A stretch of DNA of 45,075 nucleotides from Geobacteraceae bacterium (lineage in GTDB: Bacteria > Desulfobacterota > Desulfuromonadia > Geobacterales > Geobacteraceae), in the NCBI GenBank assembly GCA_025356035.1, contig JANXYN010000089.1, positions 1-45,075 of the forward strand. Reading direction: 5' to 3'. Below the pieces are notes generated by a model. The model ran no database searches. It was not told where the DNA came from and was given only the letters and a program-made list of their open reading frames with translations. The translations under genes and the position numbers were made by a program. Below, one piece after another: positions 34,973-43,993 of the stretch (position 1 is the first letter of the stretch; each line of letters opens with the position of its first letter).

Positions 34973-36412
34973 ATGTCCCAAACAAACAAGAAAGTCGAAG
35001 GCATTACCAAAGAATCGACCCAGGCCATGATCGACCATGCCTTGGAGATATATCCCGAGAAAGCGAGGAAGAAACGGGCCCCGCATCTGGCCCCCAACGA
35101 TGGTTGCACCGCCTGCGTCAAATCGAACCGCAAGACGGTGCCGGGGGTCATGAGTGCCCGTGGCTGCGCCTATGCCGGCGCCAAAGGGGTGGTCTGGGGG
35201 CCGATCCGTGACATGGTCCACGTTTCCCATGGTCCGGTCGGCTGCGGCTGGTATTCATGGGGGACCCGGCGCAACCTGATGTCCGGCATCAACGGCGTCA
35301 ACCAGTTTGCCATGCAGTTCACCTCCGATTTCCAGGAGAAGGACATTGTCTACGGCGGCGACAAGAAGTTGAAGCTCTTGCTGGAGGAGGCTCACGAGCT
35401 CTTCCCCCTGGCCAAGGGGATCTCTGTCCTGTCCGAATGCCCGGTCGGCCTGATCGGCGACGACATTAACTCGGTTGCCAAACAGTCTTCGAAGGACCTG
35501 GACCTGCCGATCATCCCCTGCAACTGCGAGGGGTTCCGTGGCGTCTCCCAGTCCCTGGGCCATCATATCTCCAACGACACCATTCGCGACCATATTATCG
35601 GCACCCGGGAATTTGCCGAGCCGGAGACCCCCTATGACATCGCCCTGATCGGCGACTACAACATCGGCGGCGACGTCTGGTCGGTAAAGCCGCTGTTGGA
35701 GGAGATCGGACTCAACGTCAAGGCGGTCTGGACCGGCGACGGCGAGCTGGAAAAAATCGCCGCCACCCACAAAGTGAAGCTCAACCTGATCCACTGCTAC
35801 CGTTCCATGAACTACATGTGCCGGGTGATGGAAGAGAAGTACGGCATTCCCTGGCTGGAGTTCAATTTCTTCGGCCCGACCAAGATCCGGGAGAGTCTCC
35901 GGAAGATCGCTGCCCAGTTCGACGACACCATCAAGGAGAAGGTGGAGGCGGCCATCGCCAAGTACGACCCGATCATGCAGAAGGTAATCGACGAATATCG
36001 GCCGCGCCTGGAAGGGAAAAAGGTGATGCTCTACGTGGGGGGCTTGCGTCCCCGCCACACGGTCAACGCCTACGAGGACCTCGGGATGACAGTGGTCGGT
36101 TCCGGCTACGAATTCGCCCATAGCGACGACTACGAGCGGACCTCGGTGGAGATGCCCGAAGCTACGGTCATCTACGACGATGCATCGGAATACGAGCTGG
36201 AAGAGTTTGCCAACAAGCTCCGTCCCGACCTGGTGGGGAGCGGCATCAAGGAAAAATACCTGTTCCAGAAGATGGGTATCCCGTTCCGCCAGATGCACAG
36301 CTGGGATTATTCCGGCCCGTACCATGCCTACAACGGCTTCCCGATCTTCGCCAGGGATGTGGATATGGCGGTCAATAGCCCGACCTGGAAACTGGTGAAG
36401 GCACCTTTTTAA
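34973..36412 (+). CDS. nifD: Nitrogenase MoFe protein alpha chain
   Basis: 479 residues, ribosome site AAGGAG. P-cluster cysteines C65 (SARGCAYAG), C91 ([10 protein letters not shown]) and C156 ([11 protein letters not shown]). FeMo-cofactor ligands C275 (IHCYRSMNY) and H442 ([12 protein letters not shown]), at the same numbers as in Azotobacter. It forms the alpha2beta2 MoFe protein with NifK, where N2 is reduced. These ligands and [13 protein letters not shown] fit molybdenum nitrogenase, not the V or Fe-only types. Confidence 0.98.
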   Translation: MSQTNKKVEGITKESTQAMIDHALEIYPEKARKKRAPHLAPNDGCTACVKSNRKTVPGVMSARGCAYAGAKGVVWGPIRDMVHVSHGPVGCGWYSWGTRRNLMSGINGVNQFAMQFTSDFQEKDIVYGGDKKLKLLLEEAHELFPLAKGISVLSECPVGLIGDDINSVAKQSSKDLDLPIIPCNCEGFRGVSQSLGHHISNDTIRDHIIGTREFAEPETPYDIALIGDYNIGGDVWSVKPLLEEIGLNVKAVWTGDGELEKIAATHKVKLNLIHCYRSMNYMCRVMEEKYGIPWLEFNFFGPTKIRESLRKIAAQFDDTIKEKVEAAIAKYDPIMQKVIDEYRPRLEGKKVMLYVGGLRPRHTVNAYEDLGMTVVGSGYEFAHSDDYERTSVEMPEATVIYDDASEYELEEFANKLRPDLVGSGIKEKYLFQKMGIPFRQMHSWDYSGPYHAYNGFPIFARDVDMAVNSPTWKLVKAPF

Positions 36413-36418
36413 CAGTTT

Positions 36419-36513
36419 GCTCCCCCCTTTGAGAAAGGGGGGTGGGGGGGATTTGATTTTAGACGCTAAATCCCCCTAAATCCCCCTAAATCCCCCTTTT
36501 ATAAAGGGGGCCT
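36419..36513 (+). repeat. Paired CCCCCTTT hairpins in the nifD-nifK gap
   Basis: A 9-bp hairpin CCCCCCTTT-GAG-AAAGGGGGG (36422-36442) and an 8-bp hairpin CCCCCTTT-TAT-AAAGGGGG (36492-36510) flank three tandem AAATCCCCCT units. The unit is a common dispersed repeat type; in this place it may affect mRNA stability. Confidence 0.7.
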
Positions 36514-36563
36514 TTAATCACCGGCCGTGCGACGGATTGGTCGTCGGCTCAAAGGAGAATATT

Positions 36564-38027
36564 ATGAGCGCAGATACTGCTGTGAAATATGTGACCGAAA
36601 CCCCCGAAGCTGAAGTGGAGCGGGTGGCGGCCTGGATCAATACCGAGGAGTACAAGGAGAAGAACTTTGCCCGCCAGGCGCTGGTGATCAACCCGCCCCA
36701 TGCCTGCCAGCCGCTTGGGGCAGAGCTGGTGGCCCATGGCTTCGAGGGGACCCTTCCCTTTGTCCACGGCTCCCAGGGGTGCGCCTCCTACTACCGCTCC
36801 ACCCTCAACCGCCACTTCCGTGAACCGGCGCCGGCGGTGTCCGACTCAATGACCGAGGACGGCGCGGTGTTCGGTGGACAGAACAACCTCCACGAGGCCC
36901 TGGAGAACGCCTACGCCATGTACAAGCCGAAGATGATGGCGATTTTCACTTCCTGCATGCCGGAGATCATTGGCGACGACCTGACCGCGTTCATCAAGAA
37001 TGCCAAGAACAAGGAGATCGTCCCCCAGGATTTCCCGCTCCCCTTTGCCAACACCCCGAGCTTCAACGGCTCCCACGTCCATGGTTACGATGCCATGCTC
37101 CTTGCCATCCTGCAGACCTTGACCTCAGAAAAGCAGGTGGAAGGTCGCTGCACCGGCAAGCTCAACCTGATCGCCGGCTTTGACGCCAATACCGGCAACT
37201 ACCGGGAGTACAAGCGGATCCTGAAGGAATTCGGCATCCCTTACACCTTGCTGGCCGATATCTCCGAGACATTCGATTCGCCCCTGGACGGCACCTACCG
37301 GGTTTATCCCGGCGGCACCAAGCTTGACGACGCGGCCGACTCCATTAACGGCAAGGCAACCATTACCCTCGGTCCCTACGCCACGGCCAAGACCTTCGGC
37401 TGGATCAAGGACGCTTACTCCGGTAAGCACAAGGCGATGCCGCTTCCGATGGGGATCGCCAAGACCGACGCCTTCCTGATGGAACTCGCCGAAATGTTCG
37501 GCAAGCCGGTCCCCGAATCGCTGAAGGCCGAGCGGGGCCGGGCGGTAGACGCGGTGACCGATGCCCACCAGTACATTCACGGCAAGAAGTTTGCCCTCTA
37601 CGGCGACCCGGATTACCTGCTGGGCTATGTCTCCTTCCTCCTGGAGCTGGGCGCCAGGCCGTACCACATCCTCTGCAGCAAGGGGACCAAGAAGGTGGAG
37701 AAGGAACTGCAGGCGCTGCTCGATACCTCCATGTACGGCAAGGACTGCAAGATTTATATGAACAAGGACCTCTGGCACCTGCGCAGCCTGGTGATGACCG
37801 ATCCGGTCGATGCAGTGATCGGCGACACCCACGGCAAGTTCCTGGCCCGGGATGCCAAGATCCCCCTGTTCCGCTTCGGCTTCCCCAACTTCGACCGGGT
37901 CAACCTGCACCGCTACCCGCTGGTCGGCTACCAGGGTGTGGTTAACATGATGACCGCCATCTGCAACAAGTTCATCGACATAAAGGACGAGACCTGCGAA
38001 GACCAGTTCTTTGAGATGATGCGGTAA
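36564..38027 (+). CDS. nifK: Nitrogenase MoFe protein beta chain
   Basis: 487 residues from the ATG at 36564 after AAAGGAG; the frame open to 36537 is not the start. P-cluster cysteines C48 (PHACQPLGA), C73 (SQGCASYYRS) and C131 (TSCMPEIIGDD). It is shorter at the N-terminus than Azotobacter NifK (523), as in anaerobe-type sequences. C-terminal segment FGFPNFDRVNLHRYPLVGYQ is typical. A terminator follows. Confidence 0.98.
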   Translation: MSADTAVKYVTETPEAEVERVAAWINTEEYKEKNFARQALVINPPHACQPLGAELVAHGFEGTLPFVHGSQGCASYYRSTLNRHFREPAPAVSDSMTEDGAVFGGQNNLHEALENAYAMYKPKMMAIFTSCMPEIIGDDLTAFIKNAKNKEIVPQDFPLPFANTPSFNGSHVHGYDAMLLAILQTLTSEKQVEGRCTGKLNLIAGFDANTGNYREYKRILKEFGIPYTLLADISETFDSPLDGTYRVYPGGTKLDDAADSINGKATITLGPYATAKTFGWIKDAYSGKHKAMPLPMGIAKTDAFLMELAEMFGKPVPESLKAERGRAVDAVTDAHQYIHGKKFALYGDPDYLLGYVSFLLELGARPYHILCSKGTKKVEKELQALLDTSMYGKDCKIYMNKDLWHLRSLVMTDPVDAVIGDTHGKFLARDAKIPLFRFGFPNFDRVNLHRYPLVGYQGVVNMMTAICNKFIDIKDETCEDQFFEMMR

Positions 38028-38054
38028 AAAATCTCACTTCAATGATAGAGGAGG

Positions 38055-38079
38055 GGGCGTCCCATTTGGGCGCCCTTTT
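38055..38079 (+). terminator. Terminator after nifK
   Basis: GGGCGTCC / GGGCGCCC stem followed by TTTTC and a further T5 run. Marks the end of the nifHDK transcript. Confidence 0.8.
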
Positions 38080-38234
38080 CTTTTTGGGAGCTTCACTAAC
38101 ATTGGTTTAATTTCGCGCTGGCTTCCAAGCTTCGACAGGGTCAGGTAGCACCGCTACCGCTTGACTGTTCGATGAAAGTGCATTTTTTGCAGTTTATGTG
38201 GCAAAGGCTGACGGCAATGTTTATAGTATAAGGT

Positions 38235-39182
38235 ATGGAGACGGAACGAGAACAGAGCGAGGCGCATGCGGAGGAGTGGCTGGCGATCGAGCCGGAGCAG
38301 GTAGATTTCGCCTCCGGTCCGCTTTCCGAGCGGCGGGCCCATCTCTGGGCGCTGGTTCTGGAGGCACGCTATCACCCGTGCCGCATCGAGCAGAGTGGCA
38401 GGAGCTGGCAGCTGCTGGTGCCGGCCGGGGAGTTGGCGGCGGCCAAGGATGAGCTGCGCCTGTTCGTCGAGGAAAACCGCAACTGGTTGCCTGCTGCGCC
38501 GGCAGAACGACCCGTGGTGGAGAACACCCTGTTGACCCTGTCGGTCCTGTTTCTGCTTGGCTCCTTCCATAATCTCACCCAGCTCGACCTCCCCCTGTTC
38601 GGCCATGCACTCCCAGACTGGTTCGACCTGGGCACCGCCGACGCCGGCAAGATTCTGGCCGGCCAGTGGTGGCGGCTGCTCACCGCGCTCACTCTCCATG
38701 CCGACCTGTTCCACCTGTTCGGCAACCTGGCGATCGGCGGGGTCGTCATCGTCTGTCTCTGCCGCGAGCTCGGCTCGGGTCTTGCCTGGAGCCTGCTGCT
38801 TGGCTCAGGCTTCCTCGGCAACCTGGCCAACGCGTGGCTGCACTCTTCAGAGCACCGCTCGGTGGGCGCCTCCACCGCAGTGTTCGGCGCTCTCGGCATC
38901 CTCGCCGCGCTCAGTCTGGTGCGCAACCGGCACCAGCTGCTGAGGCGCTGGCTCCTCCCGTTTGCCGCGGCTGTGGCATTGCTCGCCCTGTTGGGGACCG
39001 AAGGAAAGCAGACCGATCTGGGTGCGCACCTGTTCGGCTTTCTCTTCGGCATCGGTCTCGGCCTACCGGCGGGGTATCTGCTGGTGCGGCATGGCCGCCC
39101 CGGCCGTCTACTCAACGCCCTGCTGGCGCTGGTCAGTGCAATGGCAGTTATTTTTGCCTGGTGGGCAGCGCTGACGCGTTGA
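38235..39182 (+). CDS. Rhomboid family intramembrane serine protease
   Basis: 315 residues. A cytoplasmic N-terminal region of about 90 residues is followed by seven hydrophobic helices. WWRLLTALTLHADLFHLFGN matches the HxxxN rhomboid segment, VGASTAVFGALG carries the catalytic serine in GASTAVFG, and GAHLFGFLFGIGLG supplies the catalytic histidine. It cleaves membrane proteins within the bilayer; substrates are unknown. It is not functionally linked to nif. Confidence 0.9.
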   Translation: METEREQSEAHAEEWLAIEPEQVDFASGPLSERRAHLWALVLEARYHPCRIEQSGRSWQLLVPAGELAAAKDELRLFVEENRNWLPAAPAERPVVENTLLTLSVLFLLGSFHNLTQLDLPLFGHALPDWFDLGTADAGKILAGQWWRLLTALTLHADLFHLFGNLAIGGVVIVCLCRELGSGLAWSLLLGSGFLGNLANAWLHSSEHRSVGASTAVFGALGILAALSLVRNRHQLLRRWLLPFAAAVALLALLGTEGKQTDLGAHLFGFLFGIGLGLPAGYLLVRHGRPGRLLNALLALVSAMAVIFAWWAALTR

Positions 39183-39422
39183 CAAGCTGGACATCTCCCC
39201 CCGAAAAAACCTTTCCCCTTTTCACCCCTTATAATCGCGCTGTTAATTGCAAGGTGGAGTTGTATCGTCTTGACCAAAGTCAGGGGTGATCCTACTTTCT
39301 GCGAGAGAAGCGGCATCCCCTCGATTTTCCTCTGGGGAGCTGGACGGAGGACAAAAATTTAGTAAACTTAATCTGGTGCGGATAAATCTTAACTGCTTGT
39401 TAGCATAGCAGGAGCAGAAATT

Positions 39423-40211
39423 ATGGATCTCCAATTAGAAGGTAAAACTGCCCTGGTGTCCGGATCGGCGAAAGGAATCGGCCAGGCAATCGCCAAGACC
39501 CTTGCCGGCGAAGGCGCTCATGTCATCGTTACTGGCCGCTCTGACAGTTCGGTTGCTGCAGCCCTGGCAGAGATACGCCAGATTATTCCAAAGGCCTTGC
39601 TCGACGGCTTTGCCGGTGACCTTGCCGTGGCGGGCGGAGCCGCGGAACTGGTCATGCGCTTCCCGCAGGTGGATATACTCGTCAACAACCTCGGCATATA
39701 TGAGCCCAAACCGTTCGAGGAGATTCCCGACGATGATTGGCAACGCCTTTTCGACATCAATGTCCTGAGCGGCGTGCGCCTTGCCCGCGCCTATCTGCCG
39801 GGCATGAAGCAGCGCAACTGGGGCCGGATTGTATTCATCAGCAGCGAAAGCGCTATTCAAATTCCCACGGAGATGATTCATTATGGCATGAGCAAAACGG
39901 CACAACTCGCGGTCTCCCGGGGGTTGGCAGAAACCTGTGCCGGCACCGGGGTCACTGTCAATGCCGTGCTCCCCGGTCCGACACGTTCTGCCGGTGTTGA
40001 AGAGTTCGTTGCCAAGTTGAGCGCCGGCAAGACTTTTGCGGAATTCGAACGGGAGTTTTTCCGAACCGTCCGCCCCACGTCCCTGCTGCAGCGATTTGCT
40101 TCGACGGACGAAGTGGCAACCCTAGTTACCTACCTGTGCAGCCCGCTCTCCTCGGCGACGAACGGGGCCGCACTGCGGGTTGATGGTGGCGTGGTCAAGG
40201 CCTGCTTCTAA
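39423..40211 (+). CDS. Short-chain dehydrogenase/reductase, 3-oxoacyl-reductase-like
   Basis: 262 residues with TGXXXGIG-type SGSAKGIG near residue 14, NNLG in place of NNAG, and the Ser...HYGMSK catalytic group. C-terminus TNGAALRVDGGVVKACF is typical. AGGAG precedes the ATG. Substrate unknown. It is distinct from the SDR at 5641 (NNAG) and stands alone. Confidence 0.85.
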   Translation: MDLQLEGKTALVSGSAKGIGQAIAKTLAGEGAHVIVTGRSDSSVAAALAEIRQIIPKALLDGFAGDLAVAGGAAELVMRFPQVDILVNNLGIYEPKPFEEIPDDDWQRLFDINVLSGVRLARAYLPGMKQRNWGRIVFISSESAIQIPTEMIHYGMSKTAQLAVSRGLAETCAGTGVTVNAVLPGPTRSAGVEEFVAKLSAGKTFAEFEREFFRTVRPTSLLQRFASTDEVATLVTYLCSPLSSATNGAALRVDGGVVKACF

Positions 40212-40327
40212 ATTAATTCGCGCGGTGTGATAAGGGGATGTCTCAGTAGAGGATGACCTGCCTGGGGCGAGTGGCAGGAGTGTTGATATCATGCAAGAAG
40301 GGGCCTACCACACGAAAGGAGAAGAGC

Positions 40328-40624
40328 ATGGGAAAAGAAATGGCAAGGATCGCCGAATGCGATGTTACCGACTGCGCGTACAACAAGCACAATTCATGTC
40401 ATACGCTGGCTATCACCGTTGGCGGGCCGGAGGATTGCCCCCATTGTGATACCTATGTGAACAGCGTTCATACGGGAGGAATTCTGGACATGAAGGGCGG
40501 GGTTGGTGCCTGTAAGGTAAAGAGTTGCTCGCACAATGAGTCACTGGAGTGTGGTGCCAGCACGATTAAGGTCGGCTGGCACCAGAACCATCCCGACTGC
40601 AAAACCTTTCACGCCAAAGCCTAA
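40328..40624 (+). CDS. Protein with two DUF1540 cysteine repeats
   Basis: 98 residues from the ATG at 40328, preceded by AAAGGAG. Two copies of a Cx4C...Cx..C module are visible (AECDVTDCAYNKHNSCHT...C..CDTY and GACKVKSCSHNESLECGAS...C). These may bind metal. The family is small, widespread in anaerobes and uncharacterised. Confidence 0.8.
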   Translation: MGKEMARIAECDVTDCAYNKHNSCHTLAITVGGPEDCPHCDTYVNSVHTGGILDMKGGVGACKVKSCSHNESLECGASTIKVGWHQNHPDCKTFHAKA

Positions 40625-40755
40625 TAACCTGTCACTCCCCTGTAACCTAGTGTCAACTCTTTCCCTCTTCTTGCTGATTATCCATTGAGATGACCGATGG
40701 CGGCTAACAGCCGCCATTCTTCTATCTGGTTGAATCGCCTCCATAAAATCCAGGA

Positions 40756-41058
40756 CTAGCAGGATTCCTCTTCGACCTGCTGCAGAAGCACCAGCGCCTC
40801 CTGGTCATTGTGATCCTCGAACAGCTCACGAATGTTGTTGATATAGGAATGAACCAGTAACAGCTCATCCCGCCGGTTGCCTGGTGTGCCAGGGCCGGAG
40901 CTTGCCAGAGTAAGTTTATCTTTGAACTTTTCCCAGAACGGATTGCTCGTCGCCGGATCATCGATGTAGCGGCGCAAAAAACCCATCAGCAGGCGGGAGT
41001 TGTCATTCCCATTGATACCCTTGAATGTTACGTAGCGGTCGGTTTTCTTCACTGCCAT
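40756..41058 (-). CDS. cowN: CowN, protects nitrogen fixation from carbon monoxide
   Basis: 100 residues. [21 protein letters not shown], and the tail [16 protein letters not shown]...VEEESC closely match the CowN family, which has no other known domain. In Rhodospirillum and Gluconacetobacter, CowN sustains N2-dependent growth under low CO by protecting nitrogenase. It is transcribed opposite to nif. GGAGGGACTAGGGCG precedes the ATG. Confidence 0.92.
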   Translation of the reverse strand: MAVKKTDRYVTFKGINGNDNSRLLMGFLRRYIDDPATSNPFWEKFKDKLTLASSGPGTPGNRRDELLLVHSYINNIRELFEDHNDQEALVLLQQVEEESC

Positions 41059-41108
41059 CGCCCTAGTCCCTCCTCTTTAGTATTGCAATAACGGGTGAAT
41101 CCTTCCCG

Positions 41109-41205
41109 GTGCTCAACAACCGGGCTTCGCTGGACAAAAAACCGGCACCGCACGATTGTTCCGGTGCGTGGTATCCTGCGCCAGAACAGGAAAAGCTCGG
41201 CGCTG
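41109..41205 (-). promoter_or_regulatory. Hairpins in the leader upstream of cowN
   Basis: On the minus strand GCACCG...CGGTGC (41145-41167) is followed by CGG and T6, an intrinsic-terminator shape about 80 bases before cowN. A second stem CCCGGT / ACCGGG lies just downstream in the transcript. This could be an attenuator like those of nifH and nifE, although no A1/G4 hexaloop was found. No sigma-54 site was seen. Confidence 0.4.
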
Positions 41206-41394
41206 TTCTGCGCCGGGCTTCGTTGCTCGGTTCGGACGGCGTGGAACAGGGGCCTCAGCTTATGATGCATAGCAGGAATTGGACCAAAACAGGCGAGGAA
41301 AGTTTCCGGATGGACCATGGTTGTTAATTGTCACGGGGAGGGGAGTTATAGTATACTTGCGAAAAAATCTGGCGAACTGCGAAAGGAACCGATC

Positions 41395-41685
41395 ATGGCA
41401 GACATAACCGAGCGGTTGCGGTTGGACATAGAGCATGGGACCGTTGACCAGACCCTACTGGTGGAAGCGCTGGCCGAGATCGGCGAGCTCCGCAAGCGCC
41501 GGGACAAGCTGGAAATACTCTTGATCATGCTGGTCCGGACTGGTTGGCCCTGGCAGGAAGACGGTACGCCCAACGAAATCCTGCGTAACGCCAAGGACGG
41601 CTATGCCGAGGCGATGCATGAGGCGCGGGAGCTGCTCGGCCTGGAGCTGCGGAGTACCATCACCCGCACCGAGCCGCGCACCTGA
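41395..41685 (+). CDS. Hypothetical protein, 96 residues
   Basis: The start at 41395 follows AAAGGAACC; the longer frame from 41317 has no site. The sequence is mostly helical, with RLRLDIEHGTVDQTLLVEALAEIGELRKRRDKL-like character and many charges, and no signal peptide. No family is recognised. It precedes the DTW gene by 26 bases, so may be co-transcribed. Confidence 0.6.
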   Translation: MADITERLRLDIEHGTVDQTLLVEALAEIGELRKRRDKLEILLIMLVRTGWPWQEDGTPNEILRNAKDGYAEAMHEARELLGLELRSTITRTEPRT

Positions 41686-41711
41686 ATAAACAATAGATAG
41701 GGACGTTGATT

Positions 41712-42314
41712 ATGGGGACCAGATCAAAACGAAGTAGACGTTGCCCCCAGTGCCGGATGCTGGTCGACCTATGTATTTGCCAGCTGATTCCCTGCTATCC
41801 ACTTGCGACCCGGCTGGTCCTGGTGATGCACTACCGCGAAAGGGTCAAAACCACGGCAACCGGGCCACTGGCCCTAGCCGCGCTCCCCAACAGCGAACTG
41901 CGGATCCACGGGGAGCAGGACTCCCCCCTCGATTTCAGCGACCTAGATATCCCGGAACGGCGCACCCTGCTCCTTTATCCCGGCGATGACGTGCCAATCC
42001 TTAGCCGTAGCTTACTGGATAAGGACAACCGGCCGATCACCCTGGTGGTGCCGGACGGCAACTGGCGGCAAGCCGCCAGAATGGGGCGCCGACTCCCCGG
42101 TCTTGGCCATGCCGAAATGGTCAGGCTTCCGGAGGGGCCCCGGACCGAGTGGGGGGTTCGCCGGGAGCCTCACCCCGAGGGGTTGGCGACCTTTGAGGCC
42201 ATTGCCCGGGCCATTGGCATTATTGAATCGCCTGCGGTGCAGGCCGGGATGGAAGAGCTGTTTCGGCTGATGGTGCAAAGAACCCTCGATTCCCGAGGCC
42301 GCCCGGAGGCATAG
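41712..42314 (+). CDS. DTW-domain protein, likely tRNA-uridine aminocarboxypropyltransferase
   Basis: 200 residues from ATG 41712 (a TTG two codons earlier is not needed). An N-terminal zinc group RCPQCRMLVDLCICQ is typical of the family. The DTW-motif region reads PDGNWRQA, with N where most members have T. Known members add acp3 to U47 or U20 of tRNA using S-adenosylmethionine. Confidence 0.85.
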   Translation: MGTRSKRSRRCPQCRMLVDLCICQLIPCYPLATRLVLVMHYRERVKTTATGPLALAALPNSELRIHGEQDSPLDFSDLDIPERRTLLLYPGDDVPILSRSLLDKDNRPITLVVPDGNWRQAARMGRRLPGLGHAEMVRLPEGPRTEWGVRREPHPEGLATFEAIARAIGIIESPAVQAGMEELFRLMVQRTLDSRGRPEA

Positions 42315-42382
42315 GGAGGCGTAGCTTGTTCACTGGGGCTTTCTCACATTCCCAGATTATGGTCTTTACGGAGGAGACTGCA

Positions 42383-43549
42383 ATGCGCATGCTCAATGTT
42401 TGTTTAACTCTGGTAATTTCCCTAGCCGGACTGTTGACCCTTTCGGTGCCGGCTATTGCCGCTGCCGATCCCGCTTATCTGAAGTTTGCCCAGCAGGTAC
42501 AGGACTCGATCAATGCCGGTGATTCGTCCCTGCTTGACCGGCAGGTCGACTATGATGCCATTGTTGACCGCGCTATCGGCACCTATGACGTTGAGCAGGC
42601 GTTTAAAGACGGGTTCCGCAAGGGGGTAAAAAGTAAGACCGCCGAAGTGGGCCTCGGCAAGCAGATTCTCACCGCCATTAAGGGGACTGGAAGCTACACC
42701 TATCTGCGCATGGTGCGGGTCGGCAACGAGGACCGGGCGCTGTTCCGGCTCCTCCCCGCCGGCAATGGGGTTAATTACCATGGCCTCGTTCTGCAGAAAG
42801 GGAAATCGGGGGAGGTCAAGGTTATTGACTTCTTTAACTTCATGAACGGCGAGCTGATGAGTGAAACCTTCCGCCGCGGTTTCGTCGCCATTGCCGCCGA
42901 GCGGCAGAAGGGGTTTCTGGCCAAGCTCATTGGTCGGGAAGGGGAGTACGTCTCCAATCTGCCGAAGATCAAAGAGATGCAGATGTTGGGCCAGCAAGGT
43001 AAGTTTGTCGAGGCGCTGCAGGCATATGCCGCGCTCCCCCCGTCCGTGCAGAAAGACAAGACCATCCAAGTTTTCCGGGTAACCTATGCGTCGAAACTGA
43101 ACGACAAGCAGTATACGGAGGCGATGGATTATTACCGCAGGAACTTTCCCGGGGATGCCTCCGTTGACCTGGTGACCCTCGATGGGCTCATAATCGCCAA
43201 AAAATACGCCGAGGCCGTGGCGGCAATCGACCGGGTCAACAAAAATGTCGGCGGTGACGCCTACCTCGGCGTCCTGCGGGCAAACATGTACCTGCTCGCC
43301 GGCAAATACAGCCTGGCTAAGGAGTCGGCGCGCAGGGCGGTAGCCGATGAACCAGGGTTAAAGCTGGCATACTGGTCCCTGGTGACCATAGCGCTTGAGG
43401 AAAAGGACTATAGGGAGACGGCCCGGCTCCTGGCCACCATCGAGAATAAGTTGCAGATCAAGCTGAATGACCTGCAAAACAATGAAACATACGCGGGCTT
43501 TGTGGCGTCGCCGGAATACGCAGCGTGGATGAAGGGGCGAGGGAAGTAG
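42383..43549 (+). CDS. Secreted protein with TPR-like helical repeats, unknown function
   Basis: The start at 42383 follows GGAGG; the frame from 42326 lacks a site. 388 residues, Sec signal peptide with cleavage after IAA. The first half has an alpha/beta domain (YLRMVRVGNEDRALFRLLPA); the second is a run of helix pairs such as GQQGKFVEALQAYAALP and AGKYSLAKESARRAVADEPG, like tetratricopeptide repeats. Probably periplasmic. No specific family is recognised. Confidence 0.7.
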   Translation: MRMLNVCLTLVISLAGLLTLSVPAIAAADPAYLKFAQQVQDSINAGDSSLLDRQVDYDAIVDRAIGTYDVEQAFKDGFRKGVKSKTAEVGLGKQILTAIKGTGSYTYLRMVRVGNEDRALFRLLPAGNGVNYHGLVLQKGKSGEVKVIDFFNFMNGELMSETFRRGFVAIAAERQKGFLAKLIGREGEYVSNLPKIKEMQMLGQQGKFVEALQAYAALPPSVQKDKTIQVFRVTYASKLNDKQYTEAMDYYRRNFPGDASVDLVTLDGLIIAKKYAEAVAAIDRVNKNVGGDAYLGVLRANMYLLAGKYSLAKESARRAVADEPGLKLAYWSLVTIALEEKDYRETARLLATIENKLQIKLNDLQNNETYAGFVASPEYAAWMKGRGK

Positions 43550-43693
43550 GCTGGTCCGGGCAATGGGTTTTGCGGGGTAGCTGGTGCTTACGGGGCATGG
43601 GGCTGCCTAATAAATGAGCAGACCCACCCACCCCGGCATCGGGCTAACAGACAAATCATCGAAAAATCCATGAGATACGAGCTCACTGCAACC

Positions 43694-43710
43694 TTGGCAC
43701 GACAACTGCT
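43694..43710 (+). promoter_or_regulatory. Sigma-54 promoter of nifE
   Basis: TTGGCACGACAACTGCT fits TGGCAC-N5-TTGC with one mismatch and the GG-N10-GC spacing (GG 43696, GC 43708). Confidence 0.85.
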
Positions 43711-43749
43711 ATTCATCCTAATAACCAAATAACTTTTAACTCTTGCATC

Positions 43750-43767
43750 ATTGGCAAAGGCGCCAAT
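43750..43767 (+). promoter_or_regulatory. Candidate ANTAR hexaloop hairpin in the nifE leader
   Basis: ATTGGC-AAAGGC-GCCAAT, a 6-bp stem whose AAAGGC loop is identical to that in the nifH leader (A1, G4). Its 3' arm overlaps the terminator at 43756. No first hairpin was found. Confidence 0.65.
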
Positions 43768-43795
43768 CATTCCCCGGAATGGTGGCGCCTTTTTT
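43756..43795 (+). terminator. Attenuator terminator upstream of nifE
   Basis: AAAGGCGCCA...TGGCGCCTTTTTT with inner CATTC/GAATG stem. It lies 200 bases before nifE. Confidence 0.85.
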
Positions 43796-43812
43796 GTTTG
43801 GGCAGGAAGCAT

Positions 43813-43972
43813 TGCCACAGAGGACACAGAGAGCGCAGAGAAAGGCAAAAGGCCATTTAACAGGGATGGACAGGATATTTAGGATAAAAGCAGCATAACA
43901 AGTCTTTTGTCCTTTTCTTGAAACTTCAAAATAAGATTATGGTTTTCTCTGTGTCTCAGTGGCTCTGTGGCA
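43813..43972. repeat. Dispersed-type inverted repeat between nifE attenuator and gene
   Basis: TGCCACAGAGGACACAGAGA at 43813 and the complementary TTCTCTGTGTCTCAGTGGCT plus CTGTGGCA ending 43972 form a long imperfect palindrome with an A/T-rich interior and no frame. This is a common mobile-repeat style. Confidence 0.65.
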
Positions 43973-43993
43973 GATTATAAAAAGGATTTCGCT

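Noticed and set aside
35255-36325. 356-codon frame opposite nifD, with similar ones opposite nifK and nifH
   Set aside because: Shadow frames from high third-position GC in nif genes; the nif proteins are certain.
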